The notes: a model not told the origin generated them from the sequence alone. A stretch of 64,000 bases of DNA from Pleomorphomonas sp. NRK KF1 (GCF_023721755.1 NZ_JAMDLH010000002.1:682001-746000); one strand, 5' to 3'; counted from the stretch's first letter, positions 42,960-51,820 are shown. Numbers and translations: made by a program.

Positions 42960-43868
42960 TCAAGCCTTCTTCTGCTGATTCTGGAAGATGACGATCGGCA
43001 CCACCAGGATGATCAGGAGCACCACGGCCACGGCCGACGATACCGGCCAGTCGCGGTTGTTGAAGAACTCGGCCCACAGCGTCTTGCCGATCATCAGCGT
43101 CTCGGAGCCGCCAAGCAGATCGGGGATGACGAACTCGCCGACAATCGGAATGAAGCACAGGAAGCAGCCGGCGATGACGCCGGGCAGCGACAGTGGGAAG
43201 GTGATCACCCAGAAGGACTTCGTCGGCGGGCAGCCGAGGTCGGCGGCGGCCTCAAGCAGCGTCGCATCCAGCTTTTCGAGGGCCGCGTAGAGCGGCAGCA
43301 CCATGAAGGGCAGGTAGGAGTAGACGATGCCGATGAACACCGCGATCTCGGTGTTGTAGACGTGAATCTGCTCGTCTGGCCCCAGGATGCCCAGGCTTTG
43401 CAGGGCGATGGTGATCAGCCCTTCCGGCTTGAGGATGCCGATCCAGGCGTAGACGCGGATCAGGAAGCTCGTCCAGAACGGCAGGATCACCGCCATGACC
43501 AGTGCATTGCGCAGGCTCTTGGGCGCGCGCGCCATGCCATAGGCGATCGGATATCCGACGATGAGCAACAAAATCGTCGACACCAGCGCGATCCGCAGGC
43601 TGGACAGGTAAGCCGAGTAATAGAGCGGGTCCTCCGTCAGGAAGACGTAGTTGTCGAAGGTGAAGTCGGAGAGCTTCGCCAAGAAATCGCCGAGACCACC
43701 GATCACCGGCACGTAGGGCGGCATGGCGATCGCCGTCTGCGACAGCGAAATCTTGAAGATGATCAGGAACGGCGCAAGGAAGAACAGCAGGCTCCAGAGA
43801 TAGGGAACCGCCACCAGCGCCCACTTGGCGAGGAAGGGCTTCACGTCTTGCGTCCAGCGCTCCGCCAT
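42960..43868 (-). CDS. potH: Putrescine/polyamine ABC transporter permease (PotH/PotB-like)
   Basis: A 302-residue permease. I chose ATG 43868 (MAERWTQDV) because GAAGGA lies eight bases upstream; a GTG at 43883 that overlaps the potG stop is the alternative. The first helix is at about 18-40 (LVAVPYLWSLLFFLAPFLII). The coupling loop LLEAAADLGCPPTKSFWVIT matches that of its partner potI. Its periplasmic loop after helix one is long, as usual for PotB/PotH. Confidence 0.9.
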   Translation of the reverse strand: MAERWTQDVKPFLAKWALVAVPYLWSLLFFLAPFLIIFKISLSQTAIAMPPYVPVIGGLGDFLAKLSDFTFDNYVFLTEDPLYYSAYLSSLRIALVSTILLLIVGYPIAYGMARAPKSLRNALVMAVILPFWTSFLIRVYAWIGILKPEGLITIALQSLGILGPDEQIHVYNTEIAVFIGIVYSYLPFMVLPLYAALEKLDATLLEAAADLGCPPTKSFWVITFPLSLPGVIAGCFLCFIPIVGEFVIPDLLGGSETLMIGKTLWAEFFNNRDWPVSSAVAVVLLIILVVPIVIFQNQQKKA

Positions 43869-43879
43869 GGCCCGGTCCT

Positions 43880-45034
43880 TCACTTCAGCAGGATGACGCC
43901 GGCATCGGCCGGCCAGGTCAGGTACACCTTGTCTTCCCAGGTGATCGGCCGTTCGACGATGCGCGTCAGATTAGCGACGGTGGCCTTGACGATGGACCCG
44001 CCGGCAAGACGAACGCGATAGACCGAAATGTCGCCGAGATAGCCGATGTCCCACACCTCGCCGGACAGCACATTGGGCGTGCCGACCGGCGGCGCTTCCA
44101 GCGAAATCTGCACCTTCTCCGGGCGAATGGCGAAGCCGGCCTCGGCCCCGACGGTGACCTCGCCCGGCCCCGCCTCGGCGACGATCGTGGCGTCGACCCC
44201 GGCGCAGTGAAGCGTGACGTTGCCGTCGTCGACGGCGGTGACCGTGCCGTCGATCAGGTTGATGTCACCGACGAAGTCAGCGACGTAACGCGATGCCGGC
44301 TGCTCGTAGATCTCGGAGGCAGTGCCGATCTGGGCGATGACGCCATGGTTCATGACGGCGATGCGGTCCGAGACCGTCATCGCCTCTTCCTGGTCGTGTG
44401 TGACGATCAGGAAGGTCATGCCGAGCTCCATCTGGATGTCCATGAGCTCGAACTGGGTCTCTTCGCGCAGTTTCTTGTCGAGGGCGCCCAGCGGCTCGTC
44501 GAGCAGCAGCACCTTCGGACGTTTGGCGAGCGAACGGGCGAGCGCCACGCGCTGGCGCTGACCGCCGGACAGCTGATGCGGCTTGCGCTTGGCGAACTTC
44601 TCGAGCTTGACCAGCTCGAGCATTTCGGCAACGCGCGTGCTGATGTTGGAGGTGTCCATGCCCTCCTGCTTGAGGCCGAAGGCGATGTTGCCCTCCACCG
44701 TCATGTGCGGGAACAGCGCGTAGGACTGGAACATCATGTTGACAGGGCGCTTGTAGGGCGGAATGCCCGACAGATCCTTGCCGTCGAGCAGGATGCGCCC
44801 CTCGGTCGGCTGTTCGAAGCCGGCAAGCATGCGCATCAGCGTCGTCTTGCCGCAGCCCGACGGCCCCAGAAGGGCAAAGAACTCGCGCTCGTAGATGTCG
44901 AGCGTCAGATTGTCGACGGCGGTAAAATCGCCGAAGCGCTTGGTGACGTTCTCAAAGCGGATGAACGGCTTGAGCGTCGGATCGTCCCAGGGAGCAAACT
45001 TGCGTTTGATCGGCCCAACCGCCTCGATCATCAT
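43880..45034 (-). CDS. potG: Putrescine/polyamine ABC transporter ATP-binding protein (PotG/PotA-like)
   Basis: A 384-residue ATPase with Walker A GPSGCGKTT, signature LSGGQRQRVALARSLA, Walker B VLLLDEPLGALD and a C-terminal TOBE domain from about residue 290. The YIDEQPASRYVADFVGDIN-like linker (seen as SEIYEQPASRYVADFVGDIN) is typical of PotA/PotG. ATG 45034 is preceded by GAGGG; the next codon is also ATG. The length matches E. coli PotG. Confidence 0.92.
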   Translation of the reverse strand: MMIEAVGPIKRKFAPWDDPTLKPFIRFENVTKRFGDFTAVDNLTLDIYEREFFALLGPSGCGKTTLMRMLAGFEQPTEGRILLDGKDLSGIPPYKRPVNMMFQSYALFPHMTVEGNIAFGLKQEGMDTSNISTRVAEMLELVKLEKFAKRKPHQLSGGQRQRVALARSLAKRPKVLLLDEPLGALDKKLREETQFELMDIQMELGMTFLIVTHDQEEAMTVSDRIAVMNHGVIAQIGTASEIYEQPASRYVADFVGDINLIDGTVTAVDDGNVTLHCAGVDATIVAEAGPGEVTVGAEAGFAIRPEKVQISLEAPPVGTPNVLSGEVWDIGYLGDISVYRVRLAGGSIVKATVANLTRIVERPITWEDKVYLTWPADAGVILLK

Positions 45035-45087
45035 CGGAACCCTCGTTTCCACCAGCCTGACGTGCCACCGCCACCCGTCACATGCAA

Positions 45088-45111
45088 GCACCCGGCCAGA
45101 TGGCCGGGCGC
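45088..45111 (-). other. Stem-loop between potF and potG
   Basis: An 11-pair stem including one G-U pair, core cccggcca/tggccggg, 27 bases downstream of the potF stop on the minus strand. No real U-run follows in that direction. It is placed like the hairpins after the other binding-protein genes. Confidence 0.55.
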
Positions 45112-45137
45112 TTTTCGACAGTTCCTTGAGGCCTGCG

Positions 45138-46238
45138 TTACATGCCCGTCTTGACCGAGGTCCAGACGCGGGTCAACACACGCTGCGCCTTGGCATCATA
45201 GGGTGTGGTCGAGAACAGGTTGGCCAGCGTCTCCTTGTCGGGGTAGATCGCCGTATCCGCCAGGATGGCCGGGTCGACGAACTTCTGGGAGGCAAGGTTG
45301 CCGTTGGCGTAGGCGACGTAGTTGGTCGACTTGGCGATGACTTCCGGCCTCATCATGAAGTTCATGAAGGCGTGGGCGGCATCCGGGTTCGGCGCATCCT
45401 TGGGGATCGCCATGATGTCGAACCACATGTTGGCGCCTTCCTTGGGGATGACGTAGTTGATGGTGACGCCGTTGTTGGCCTCGGCGGCGCGGTTACGCGC
45501 CTGCAGGATGTCGCCCGAGTATCCGACGGCAAGACAGATATCGCCGTTGGCGAGCGCGTTGATATACTCCGACGAGTGGAACTTCTGAACGTAAGGCTTG
45601 ACCGAGGCGAGCAGCTTGCCGGCCTCTTCCATGTCGGCGGCATCCTTGGAGTCGGGGTTCTTGCCGAGGTACTTGAGAGCGGCCGGAATCAGCTCTTCGG
45701 ATGCGTCGAGGAACTGCACGCCGCAGTCCTTGAACTTGGAGACGATCTCCGGCTTGAACACCATGTCCCAGCTGTTGACCGGCGCGTCGGGCATGATCGC
45801 CTTGATCTTCTCGACGTTGTAGCCGATGCCGGTGGTGCCCCACATGTAGTCGACGCCGTACTCGTTGCCCGGATCATACTCGGCGACGCGGTTGGTCACT
45901 TCCGGCCACATGTTGGAGAGATTGGGCAGCTTGGACTTATCGAGCGGCTGATAGACGCCGGCACCGATCTGGCGAGCCAGGAACGGACCGGTAATCACCA
46001 CCACGTCGTAGCCCGAGCCACCGGCCAGCATCTTGGTCTCGACGATGTCCTGATTGTCGAACACGTCGTAGACCACCTTGATGCCGGTCTCCTTGGTGAA
46101 CTCCTCCAGCACGGATTCGTCGATATAGTCCGACCAGTTGTAGACGTTGACGACCTTTTCCTGGGCCGCGGCCCCCGTCGCGAGCGCGACCGTCAGCGCG
46201 GCGGCACCCAGAAGACGCTGTCTCACCATTTTCGTCAT
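45138..46238 (-). CDS. potF: Putrescine-binding periplasmic protein (PotF-like)
   Basis: A 366-residue periplasmic binding protein. I chose ATG 46238, after AGGGAGC, which opens a signal peptide (MTKMVRQRLLG... ending AAA before QEKVVNVYNW). Resemblance to E. coli PotF runs throughout: VYNWSDYID, GIKVVYDVFDNQ, YMWGTTGIGYN, CGVQFLDA, KFHSSEYINALANGDIC and an IPKEGANMWFD near the C-lobe. The aromatic and acidic residues that hold putrescine in PotF (W in YNWSDY, D in WSDY) are present. It diverges from a PuuA-like ligase gene, which supports putrescine as ligand. Confidence 0.93.
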   Translation of the reverse strand: MTKMVRQRLLGAAALTVALATGAAAQEKVVNVYNWSDYIDESVLEEFTKETGIKVVYDVFDNQDIVETKMLAGGSGYDVVVITGPFLARQIGAGVYQPLDKSKLPNLSNMWPEVTNRVAEYDPGNEYGVDYMWGTTGIGYNVEKIKAIMPDAPVNSWDMVFKPEIVSKFKDCGVQFLDASEELIPAALKYLGKNPDSKDAADMEEAGKLLASVKPYVQKFHSSEYINALANGDICLAVGYSGDILQARNRAAEANNGVTINYVIPKEGANMWFDIMAIPKDAPNPDAAHAFMNFMMRPEVIAKSTNYVAYANGNLASQKFVDPAILADTAIYPDKETLANLFSTTPYDAKAQRVLTRVWTSVKTGM

Positions 46239-46592
46239 GCTCCCTGTTCCCCTGTCGCGGCCGCCCTTCGTCCCCACGATCGCGAAGACGCCGGGGTTCT
46301 CCGGCACTTTCAATCGTAGAACGACGAGAGAATCCGGCGTTCTACGCACATGGCGGTGGGCGCATTTATGCACAGCGACGGGGGCACGACAACTGGTTGC
46401 TGCCTATTTTCTGGCGCGTGGCATTTTGTCACCACGTCCGGCTCGGCTCGCGTCGAAATTGCGATTGCGCGAGCCGGAAAATGTCATCACAAATAAGCGG
46501 TCTGCATTTTCCGAAACACAAAGGCGTGCGTTCGGACGGGCGGGATGGACGAGGCTCCCGCCTTCGCGCGCCAGCAACGAAAGAAAGCAATC
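46239..46592 (+). other. 354-base divergent promoter region of the putrescine locus
   Basis: Between potF (minus) and the PuuA-like gene (plus). No gene. Two inverted repeats lie in its right half: tccggctcg (46437-46445) with cgagccgga (46470-46478), and cggaaaatg (46475-46483) with cattttccg (46505-46513). They could be regulator sites. Confidence 0.5.
46475..46513 (+). promoter_or_regulatory. Inverted repeat CGGAAAATG / CATTTTCCG before the PuuA-like gene
   Basis: Perfect 9-base arms 21 bases apart in the potF-puuA divergent region, overlapping by a few bases with a second 9-base inverted repeat to the left. It ends 80 bases before the ATG at 46593. Candidate operator for a putrescine-responsive regulator; no regulator gene is next to it. 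Confidence 0.4.
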
Positions 46593-48008
46593 ATGAGTTT
46601 GACTTCGACCGAACCCAAGGACGCGCCGAGGGTCGGCGAACGCAATCCGGAGCGTGGCGTCGAGACGCTCGCCGAGGCCAAGGTCTGGCTCAAGGAGCGA
46701 GGCATCGAAGATATCGAGTGTATCACGCCGGATCTCGCAGGCGTCGCTCGCGGCAAGCTGATGCCGGCCGACAAGTTCTTCTCCTCCACCGTCATGTCGA
46801 TGCCGTCGTCGGTCTTCACGACGACCGTGACCGGCGAGTATCCCGAGGAAGACGACACCTTCCAGCACGACCCGTCCGACGGCGACGTGTTCCTGAAGCC
46901 CGACTTCTCGACGCTGACCGCCGTGCCATGGGCATCGGAGCCGACCGCGCAGATCATCCACGACGCCTTTCATCGCGACGGGCGCCCGTTCGATCTCGGT
47001 CCGCGCCAGATCCTGAGAAGAATCATCGGCCTTTACGAGCGCGACGGCCTCAGGGCAGTGGTCGCACCGGAAATCGAGTTCTATCTCGTCAAGCAGAACC
47101 TCGACCCGGACTACCCGCTGGAGCCGCCGATCGGCCGTTCCGGTCGCGCCGAGGCGAGCCGCCAATCCTATTCGATCCAGCACGTCAACGAGTTCGACGA
47201 CCTGTTCGACGACATCTATGAGTTCTCCGAAAAGCAGGGCCTGGAGATCGATACTCTGATCCACGAGGAAGGCGCCGCGCAGATGGAGATCAACCTGCGC
47301 CATGGCGAACCGCTCGCCCTCGGCGACCAGGTGTTCAGCTTCAAACGGACGATCCGCGAGGCGGCGCTCCGACACAACATGTACGCCACCTTCATGGCCA
47401 AGCCGATGAGCCGCGAGCCGGGATCGGCCATGCACATCCATCAGTCGGTCGTCGACGCGGAGACCGGCCGCAACATCTTCTCCGATGACGAGGGCAACCC
47501 CACCGCCGCCTTCTTCTCTTTCATCGCCGGCCTGCAGCGGTATTTGCCGGCGGTGATGTGCATCCTGGCCCCCTACGTCAACTCCTTCCGGAGATTGACG
47601 CGCGGCACCGCGGCGCCGATCAACGTTCATTGGGGCTACGACAACCGAACCGTCGGCATCCGCGTTCCCAACTCCGGCCCGGGGTCGCGCCGCGTCGAGA
47701 ACCGGGTACCCTCCTCCGACGCCAATCCCTATCTCGCCATCGCCGCCTCGCTCGCCTGCGGCCATCTCGGCATGCAGCAACGCCTCGCCCCCGAGGAGCC
47801 GATCGCCGGGTCGGCTCGCGAACTGCCCTTCGGCCTGCCGCGCGGGCTGCTGGAGGCGCTGGCATTGTTCGAGGACAACAGCGATCTGCCGGAGGTCTTC
47901 GGCCCTCGCTTCATGGCGACCTACCGGGCGATCAAGCAGCAGGAATACGAGACGTTCATGAACGTCATCTCCAGCTGGGAGCGCCAGCACCTACTGCTGG
48001 CGGTGTGA
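46593..48008 (+). CDS. puuA: Glutamine synthetase family protein, gamma-glutamylputrescine synthetase-like
   Basis: A 471-residue ATP-dependent ligase of the glutamine-synthetase fold. It has VAPEIEFYLVK (metal-site glutamates), GAAQMEINLRHGEP, MAKPMSREPGSAMHIHQSV and the C-terminal NRVPSSDANPYLAIAASLA. The non-canonical N-terminus and neighbours place it with PuuA, which joins glutamate to putrescine. It diverges from potFGHI and leads toward an aminotransferase and a PuuB-like oxidase. The start is uncertain: ATG 46593 (MSLTSTEP) has only a weak ribosome site, and ATG 46545 would add 16 residues. Confidence 0.85.
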   Translation: MSLTSTEPKDAPRVGERNPERGVETLAEAKVWLKERGIEDIECITPDLAGVARGKLMPADKFFSSTVMSMPSSVFTTTVTGEYPEEDDTFQHDPSDGDVFLKPDFSTLTAVPWASEPTAQIIHDAFHRDGRPFDLGPRQILRRIIGLYERDGLRAVVAPEIEFYLVKQNLDPDYPLEPPIGRSGRAEASRQSYSIQHVNEFDDLFDDIYEFSEKQGLEIDTLIHEEGAAQMEINLRHGEPLALGDQVFSFKRTIREAALRHNMYATFMAKPMSREPGSAMHIHQSVVDAETGRNIFSDDEGNPTAAFFSFIAGLQRYLPAVMCILAPYVNSFRRLTRGTAAPINVHWGYDNRTVGIRVPNSGPGSRRVENRVPSSDANPYLAIAASLACGHLGMQQRLAPEEPIAGSARELPFGLPRGLLEALALFEDNSDLPEVFGPRFMATYRAIKQQEYETFMNVISSWERQHLLLAV

Positions 48009-48018
48009 CCGTTGCCGA

Positions 48019-48054
48019 CGTGTGTAGACAGGACTATATCTCTGTCTACACACG
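48019..48054 (+). promoter_or_regulatory. VapBC operator: perfect 13-base inverted repeat
   Basis: cgtgtgtagacag (48019-48031) and its exact complement (48042-48054) flank a 10-base centre GACTATATCT that contains a plausible -10 box. It lies just before the vapB ribosome site (GAGGAGG). Autorepression by the VapBC complex on such palindromes is the rule for these modules. Confidence 0.8.
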
Positions 48055-48065
48055 AGGAGGGAGCG

Positions 48066-48305
48066 ATGGGATTGAACATTCGCAGCGAGGAGGTCAACCG
48101 CCTCGCCACCGAACTCGCCGAGAAGCGCAAGGTAACCAAGACCGAAGCGGTGCGGCTGGCACTCGTCAACGAGCTGGAACGCAAGGGAGAAGAGAAGTCT
48201 CTCTGGGAAAGGCTCGCTCCGATCCGGGCGTCGATCGCAGCGGCACCCGAGACAGGGTTGCCTGCCGACAAGGCTTTTTTCGACGAAATCAACGGTGACT
48301 ATTAA
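48066..48305 (+). CDS. vapB: VapB-type antitoxin
   Basis: A 79-residue antitoxin of the PSK/Rv0623-like family. The N-terminal ribbon-helix-helix half (LNIRSEEVNRLATELAEKRK, then VTKTEAVRLALVNELER) binds DNA, and the C-terminal tail (LPADKAFFDEINGDY) should wrap the toxin. Start ATG 48066 follows GAGGAGGGAG. Its stop codon abuts the toxin ATG without a spacer. Confidence 0.9.
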   Translation: MGLNIRSEEVNRLATELAEKRKVTKTEAVRLALVNELERKGEEKSLWERLAPIRASIAAAPETGLPADKAFFDEINGDY

Positions 48306-48722
48306 ATGTTCGTCGACGCATCGGCGATGATTGCCATGATGGCTGGGGAGCCCGACGGCGAAGCGCTGGCCGAGCAGCTTCAGTCGGTTTCTCCGGCTGA
48401 GCGGATCACATCGGTTATTGCCGTGTGGGAAGCTGTCGCCGGTCTCCACCGCCTCAGCAAACTGCCACTTTCCACCGTAGAGCTCAAAATCCGAGACTTT
48501 CTAGCGACCGCATCGGTCGAGGTGATCCCGCTGACGCTCGATCACCTCTCGCTCGCCCTCGATGCCTTCGACCGCTACGGCCGTCACCGCCTACCCGAGA
48601 GCGAACGAAACAAGGCGCTCAATCTTGGTGACTGTTTTCACTATGCGGCCGCCCGACGTGCAGGAACCGGCATCCTGCACAAGGATGTCGGTCTTGCCCT
48701 TACCGATCTCCCGTCCGCTTAG
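48306..48722 (+). CDS. vapC: VapC-type PIN-domain toxin ribonuclease
   Basis: A 138-residue PIN-domain toxin, predicted to be a magnesium-dependent RNase. The acidic active-site residues are all visible: D4 in FVDASAM, E42 in VWEAV, D109 in NLGDCFHYA and D127/D134 near the end (KDVGLALTDL). It looks intact. It is 26 bases upstream of the aminotransferase gene, so readthrough from the toxin operon into putrescine catabolism is possible. Confidence 0.92.
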   Translation: MFVDASAMIAMMAGEPDGEALAEQLQSVSPAERITSVIAVWEAVAGLHRLSKLPLSTVELKIRDFLATASVEVIPLTLDHLSLALDAFDRYGRHRLPESERNKALNLGDCFHYAAARRAGTGILHKDVGLALTDLPSA

Positions 48723-48748
48723 GCGGCTGCCTTTATTCAGAGGCTTCC

Positions 48749-50134
48749 ATGCTCACTCATAACAAATATCCCACCGAACATTACCGCGCCCTCGACGCGG
48801 CGCATCACCTTCACCCCTTCTCGGACACCCGCTCGCTGAATGCCGGCGGCGTGCGTGTCATCGTCAAGGGTGAAGGCATCTGGTTGACCGACAGTGAGGG
48901 AAACCGCATCCTCGACGGCATGTCCGGTCTGTGGTGCGTCAACATCGGTCACGGCCGGCCAGAGATCGCCGAAGCCGTCCAGAAGCAGATGGGCGAGATC
49001 TCCTACTACAACACCTTCTTCAAGACGACGCATCCGCCGGCCGTCGAGCTCGCCGCGCTGATCGCCGAGGTGACGCCCGAAGGGTTCAACCGCGTGTTCT
49101 TCTGCGGCTCGGGGTCGGAAGCCAACGACACCGTGCTCAGGATGGTGCGCACCTATTGGGCGACGCTCGGCAAACCGAGCAAGCAGGTGATCGTCGCCCG
49201 GCGCAACGCCTATCACGGCTCGACGGTGGCCGGCGCCTCGCTCGGCGGCATGACGCCGATGCACGCGCAGGGCGGGCTGCCCATTCCCGGCGTCCACCAC
49301 ATCGGCCAACCCTACTGGTTCGACCATGGCGGCGACCTGACGCCGGCCGAGTTCGGCCTCAAGGCGGCGCGTGAACTCGAAGCGGCAATCGACGAGATCG
49401 GCGAGGACAAGATGGCCGCCTTCATCGCCGAGCCGATCCAGGGCGCCGGCGGCGTCATCATTCCGCCCGATACCTACTGGCCGGAGGTCGCCCGCATCTG
49501 CCGCGAACGCGACATTTTGTTCGTCTCCGACGAGGTGATCTGCGGCTTCGGCAGGTTGGGTAGCTGGTTCGGCGCCGAGCATTTCGGCATGAAGCCCGAC
49601 CTGATGCCGGTCGCCAAGGGCCTGTCGTCCGGCTACCTGCCGATTGGCGGCGTGCTGGTCTCCGACAAGGTGGCCGGCGTGATCGAGGACACCGGCGAGT
49701 TCAACCACGGCTTCACCTATTCAGCCCACCCCGTTTGCGCGGCGGCGGCCATCGCCAACCTGAAGATCCTGCGCGAGGAGAAGCTGGTCGAACGCGTCCG
49801 CGACGACATCGGCCCCTATCTTCGCGAGCGCTGGCTGAAGCTCGGCGACCACCCTCTGGTCGGCGAAGCGCGGATGACCGGTCTCATGGGCGCCCTGGAA
49901 CTCGTGCCCTCCAAACCGTCGCGCAAGCGCTTTGCCGGCGACGGCGCCATCGGTCTCCGCTGTCGCGAGCATTCCTTCCGAAACGGCTTGGTCATGCGGC
50001 ACGTCCACGACACTATGGTGATCGCGCCACCCTTCGTCCTCAGCCACGAGGAAGCCGACGAGTTGATCCGTCTTGCCACGCTGACGCTCGACATGACGCA
50101 TGCCGACCTGAAGCGGGACGGCCTGATGGGCTGA
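48749..50134 (+). CDS. Class III aminotransferase, putrescine/omega-amino acid:pyruvate type (SpuC-like)
   Basis: A 461-residue PLP enzyme. Motifs: GMSGLWCVNIGHGRPEI near residue 57, FFCGSGSEANDTVLRM for the cofactor phosphate, FIAEPIQGAGG, FVSDEVICGFGRLG and the Schiff-base lysine K290 in PVAKGLSSGYLPIGG. The family transfers the amino group of putrescine or beta-alanine/GABA-type amines to pyruvate. With potFGHI and a PuuA-like gene next to it, a role in putrescine degradation is the natural reading. It starts at ATG after CAGAGGC. Confidence 0.9.
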   Translation: MLTHNKYPTEHYRALDAAHHLHPFSDTRSLNAGGVRVIVKGEGIWLTDSEGNRILDGMSGLWCVNIGHGRPEIAEAVQKQMGEISYYNTFFKTTHPPAVELAALIAEVTPEGFNRVFFCGSGSEANDTVLRMVRTYWATLGKPSKQVIVARRNAYHGSTVAGASLGGMTPMHAQGGLPIPGVHHIGQPYWFDHGGDLTPAEFGLKAARELEAAIDEIGEDKMAAFIAEPIQGAGGVIIPPDTYWPEVARICRERDILFVSDEVICGFGRLGSWFGAEHFGMKPDLMPVAKGLSSGYLPIGGVLVSDKVAGVIEDTGEFNHGFTYSAHPVCAAAAIANLKILREEKLVERVRDDIGPYLRERWLKLGDHPLVGEARMTGLMGALELVPSKPSRKRFAGDGAIGLRCREHSFRNGLVMRHVHDTMVIAPPFVLSHEEADELIRLATLTLDMTHADLKRDGLMG

Positions 50135-50320
50135 AACTGCACATGGCTTGGGCGGCAAACGCCGCCCCTGCCCAACTTTCGGATTCCGTATCGACGTGCG
50201 TTTCGGCTAGGGTGCGGCCGACATAACGCGGACGACGCTGATGCGACCGGGAGGACGGCCCCGTGGCGCAGTTTTGGCCGGCCTTCCATCCATGACGAAA
50301 GCGCAAAGCTTCCGGCAGAC

Positions 50321-51637
50321 ATGACCTTTGAGACGATCCGCATGCTTTCCGCGCCAACCTTCATGCCCGCCGAGGGGCGAGCCCCGCACGTCGCCTCGTG
50401 GTATGCCGCCACCGCCGGGGACATTCCGACCTATCCGTCCCTGAAAGGTCACTGCCGGGCCGACATCGCCATCATCGGCGGTGGCTACACGGGCCTTTCG
50501 GCGGCTCTCTCGCTGGCGAAGGCCGGCTACAAGGTCGTCCTGTTCGAAGCCAACAAGATCGGCTGGGGCGCTTCGGGTCGCAACGGCGGCCAGATCCACA
50601 CGGGCCAGCGGCAGGATCCCGACTGGCTGGCGGCACGGATCGGCGAGGAAGCGACGCGCGATCTGCTGCGACTCGCCGACGAAGCGCGCGCCCATCTCGA
50701 CCGGCTGATCGCCGAGCACGCCATCGATTGCGATTTCCGGCCTGGCCTCATCCACACCGTTCACAAGCCGCGCTGGGTCGAGGCGGAGAAGCGCCACGTC
50801 GATCATCTCCGAAAGAAATGGGGCGTTGAACGAGAATTTCTCGATCGCGAGGAGACGGCGCGGCGGATCGGCACGGACATCTACCACGCCGGCAGCTTCG
50901 ATCCGCAGGGCGGCAAGCTGCATCCTCTGAAGTTCGCTCTCGGCCTCGCCAAGGCGGCGGTCGCCGCCGGTGCCACGCTTTTCGAGGATAGCCGCGTCAA
51001 GAAAATCCTGCATGGCACCAAGCCAATCGTCGTCACTGCCGACGGCGAAGCAATGGTCGACACGGTGATCGTGGCCGGCAACGGCTATCTCGGTGGCCTC
51101 GACGCCGAAACCGACGCCAGCGTACTGCCGATCAACAACTTCGTCGTTGCCACCGAGCCGCTTGATGACGTGCTGATCCCCGGAGAAGAGGCGGTGAGCG
51201 ACAGTCGGTTCGTCGTTTACTACTGGCACCAGACGCCCGATCGTCGCCTGGTGTTCGGCGGCGGCGAGACCTACAGTCATGCCTTCCCCGAAGACATCGC
51301 CGCCTTCGTCCGCCCCCATCTCGCCCGCGTCTATCCGAAGCTTGCCAATGTGCCGATCAGCCACGCCTGGGGCGGCACGCTCGGCATCACCTTCAACCGC
51401 ATGCCGTTCATCCGGCGACCAAAGCCCAACGTGTTCATCGCCGCCGGTTACTCCGGTCAGGGCGTCATGCTGGCGCCCTTCGTCGGCCATGTCATCGCCG
51501 AGGCGGTGGGTGGCAGCATGGGCCGGTTCGATGCGTTCGCCAAGGTGCCGGTTATGCCCTTCCCCGGCGGCACGCTTCTTCGCTGGCCGACCCTCGTCGC
51601 CGCCATGACCTGGTTCAAGCTGCTCGACAGCATCTGA
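50321..51637 (+). CDS. puuB: FAD-dependent amine oxidoreductase (PuuB-like, DAO family)
   Basis: A 438-residue flavoprotein. The N-terminal dinucleotide fold reads ADIAIIGGGYTGLSAALSLA, then FEANKIGWGASGRNGGQIH, the form shared by gamma-glutamylputrescine oxidases. The C-terminal part has VFGGGETYS and the flavin-proximal GYSGQGVMLAPFVGHV. It would oxidise gamma-glutamylputrescine made by the PuuA-like enzyme. The gap 50135-50320 before it holds no gene. A terminator follows its stop. Other amine or amino-acid oxidase substrates are possible. Confidence 0.87.
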   Translation: MTFETIRMLSAPTFMPAEGRAPHVASWYAATAGDIPTYPSLKGHCRADIAIIGGGYTGLSAALSLAKAGYKVVLFEANKIGWGASGRNGGQIHTGQRQDPDWLAARIGEEATRDLLRLADEARAHLDRLIAEHAIDCDFRPGLIHTVHKPRWVEAEKRHVDHLRKKWGVEREFLDREETARRIGTDIYHAGSFDPQGGKLHPLKFALGLAKAAVAAGATLFEDSRVKKILHGTKPIVVTADGEAMVDTVIVAGNGYLGGLDAETDASVLPINNFVVATEPLDDVLIPGEEAVSDSRFVVYYWHQTPDRRLVFGGGETYSHAFPEDIAAFVRPHLARVYPKLANVPISHAWGGTLGITFNRMPFIRRPKPNVFIAAGYSGQGVMLAPFVGHVIAEAVGGSMGRFDAFAKVPVMPFPGGTLLRWPTLVAAMTWFKLLDSI

Positions 51638-51695
51638 CCGGATCCGGCCCGCTTGCCCGAGTGAAATGCGCTGCTTTTTCGTGGCCTTTCAACAA

Positions 51696-51739
51696 AGCGC
51701 CGGCGGCGGGATGTTTTTTCCGCTGCCGCCGCGCTTTTT
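51696..51739 (+). terminator. Rho-independent terminator after the PuuB-like gene
   Basis: Stem agcgc-ggcggc against gccgcc-gcgct with one bulged C, a 17-base loop and five Ts. It lies 59 bases after the oxidase stop and immediately before the sulfate-reduction operon. Confidence 0.75.
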
Positions 51740-51820
51740 GAAATGATGACGCAGGCCCTCGGCCGGCCGATCGACTATGTGTCAGTCAGGACTGCTAGCC
51801 TCGCGGACACCGGAACGCCA

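Noticed and set aside
48019-48722. VapBC as part of a mobile element
   Set aside because: No insertion-sequence ends, target duplications or composition shift could be seen around it.
51743-51820. Earlier start for the DUF2849 protein
   Set aside because: It would begin three bases after a terminator's T-run, and the family normally starts at MPEILTANRL.
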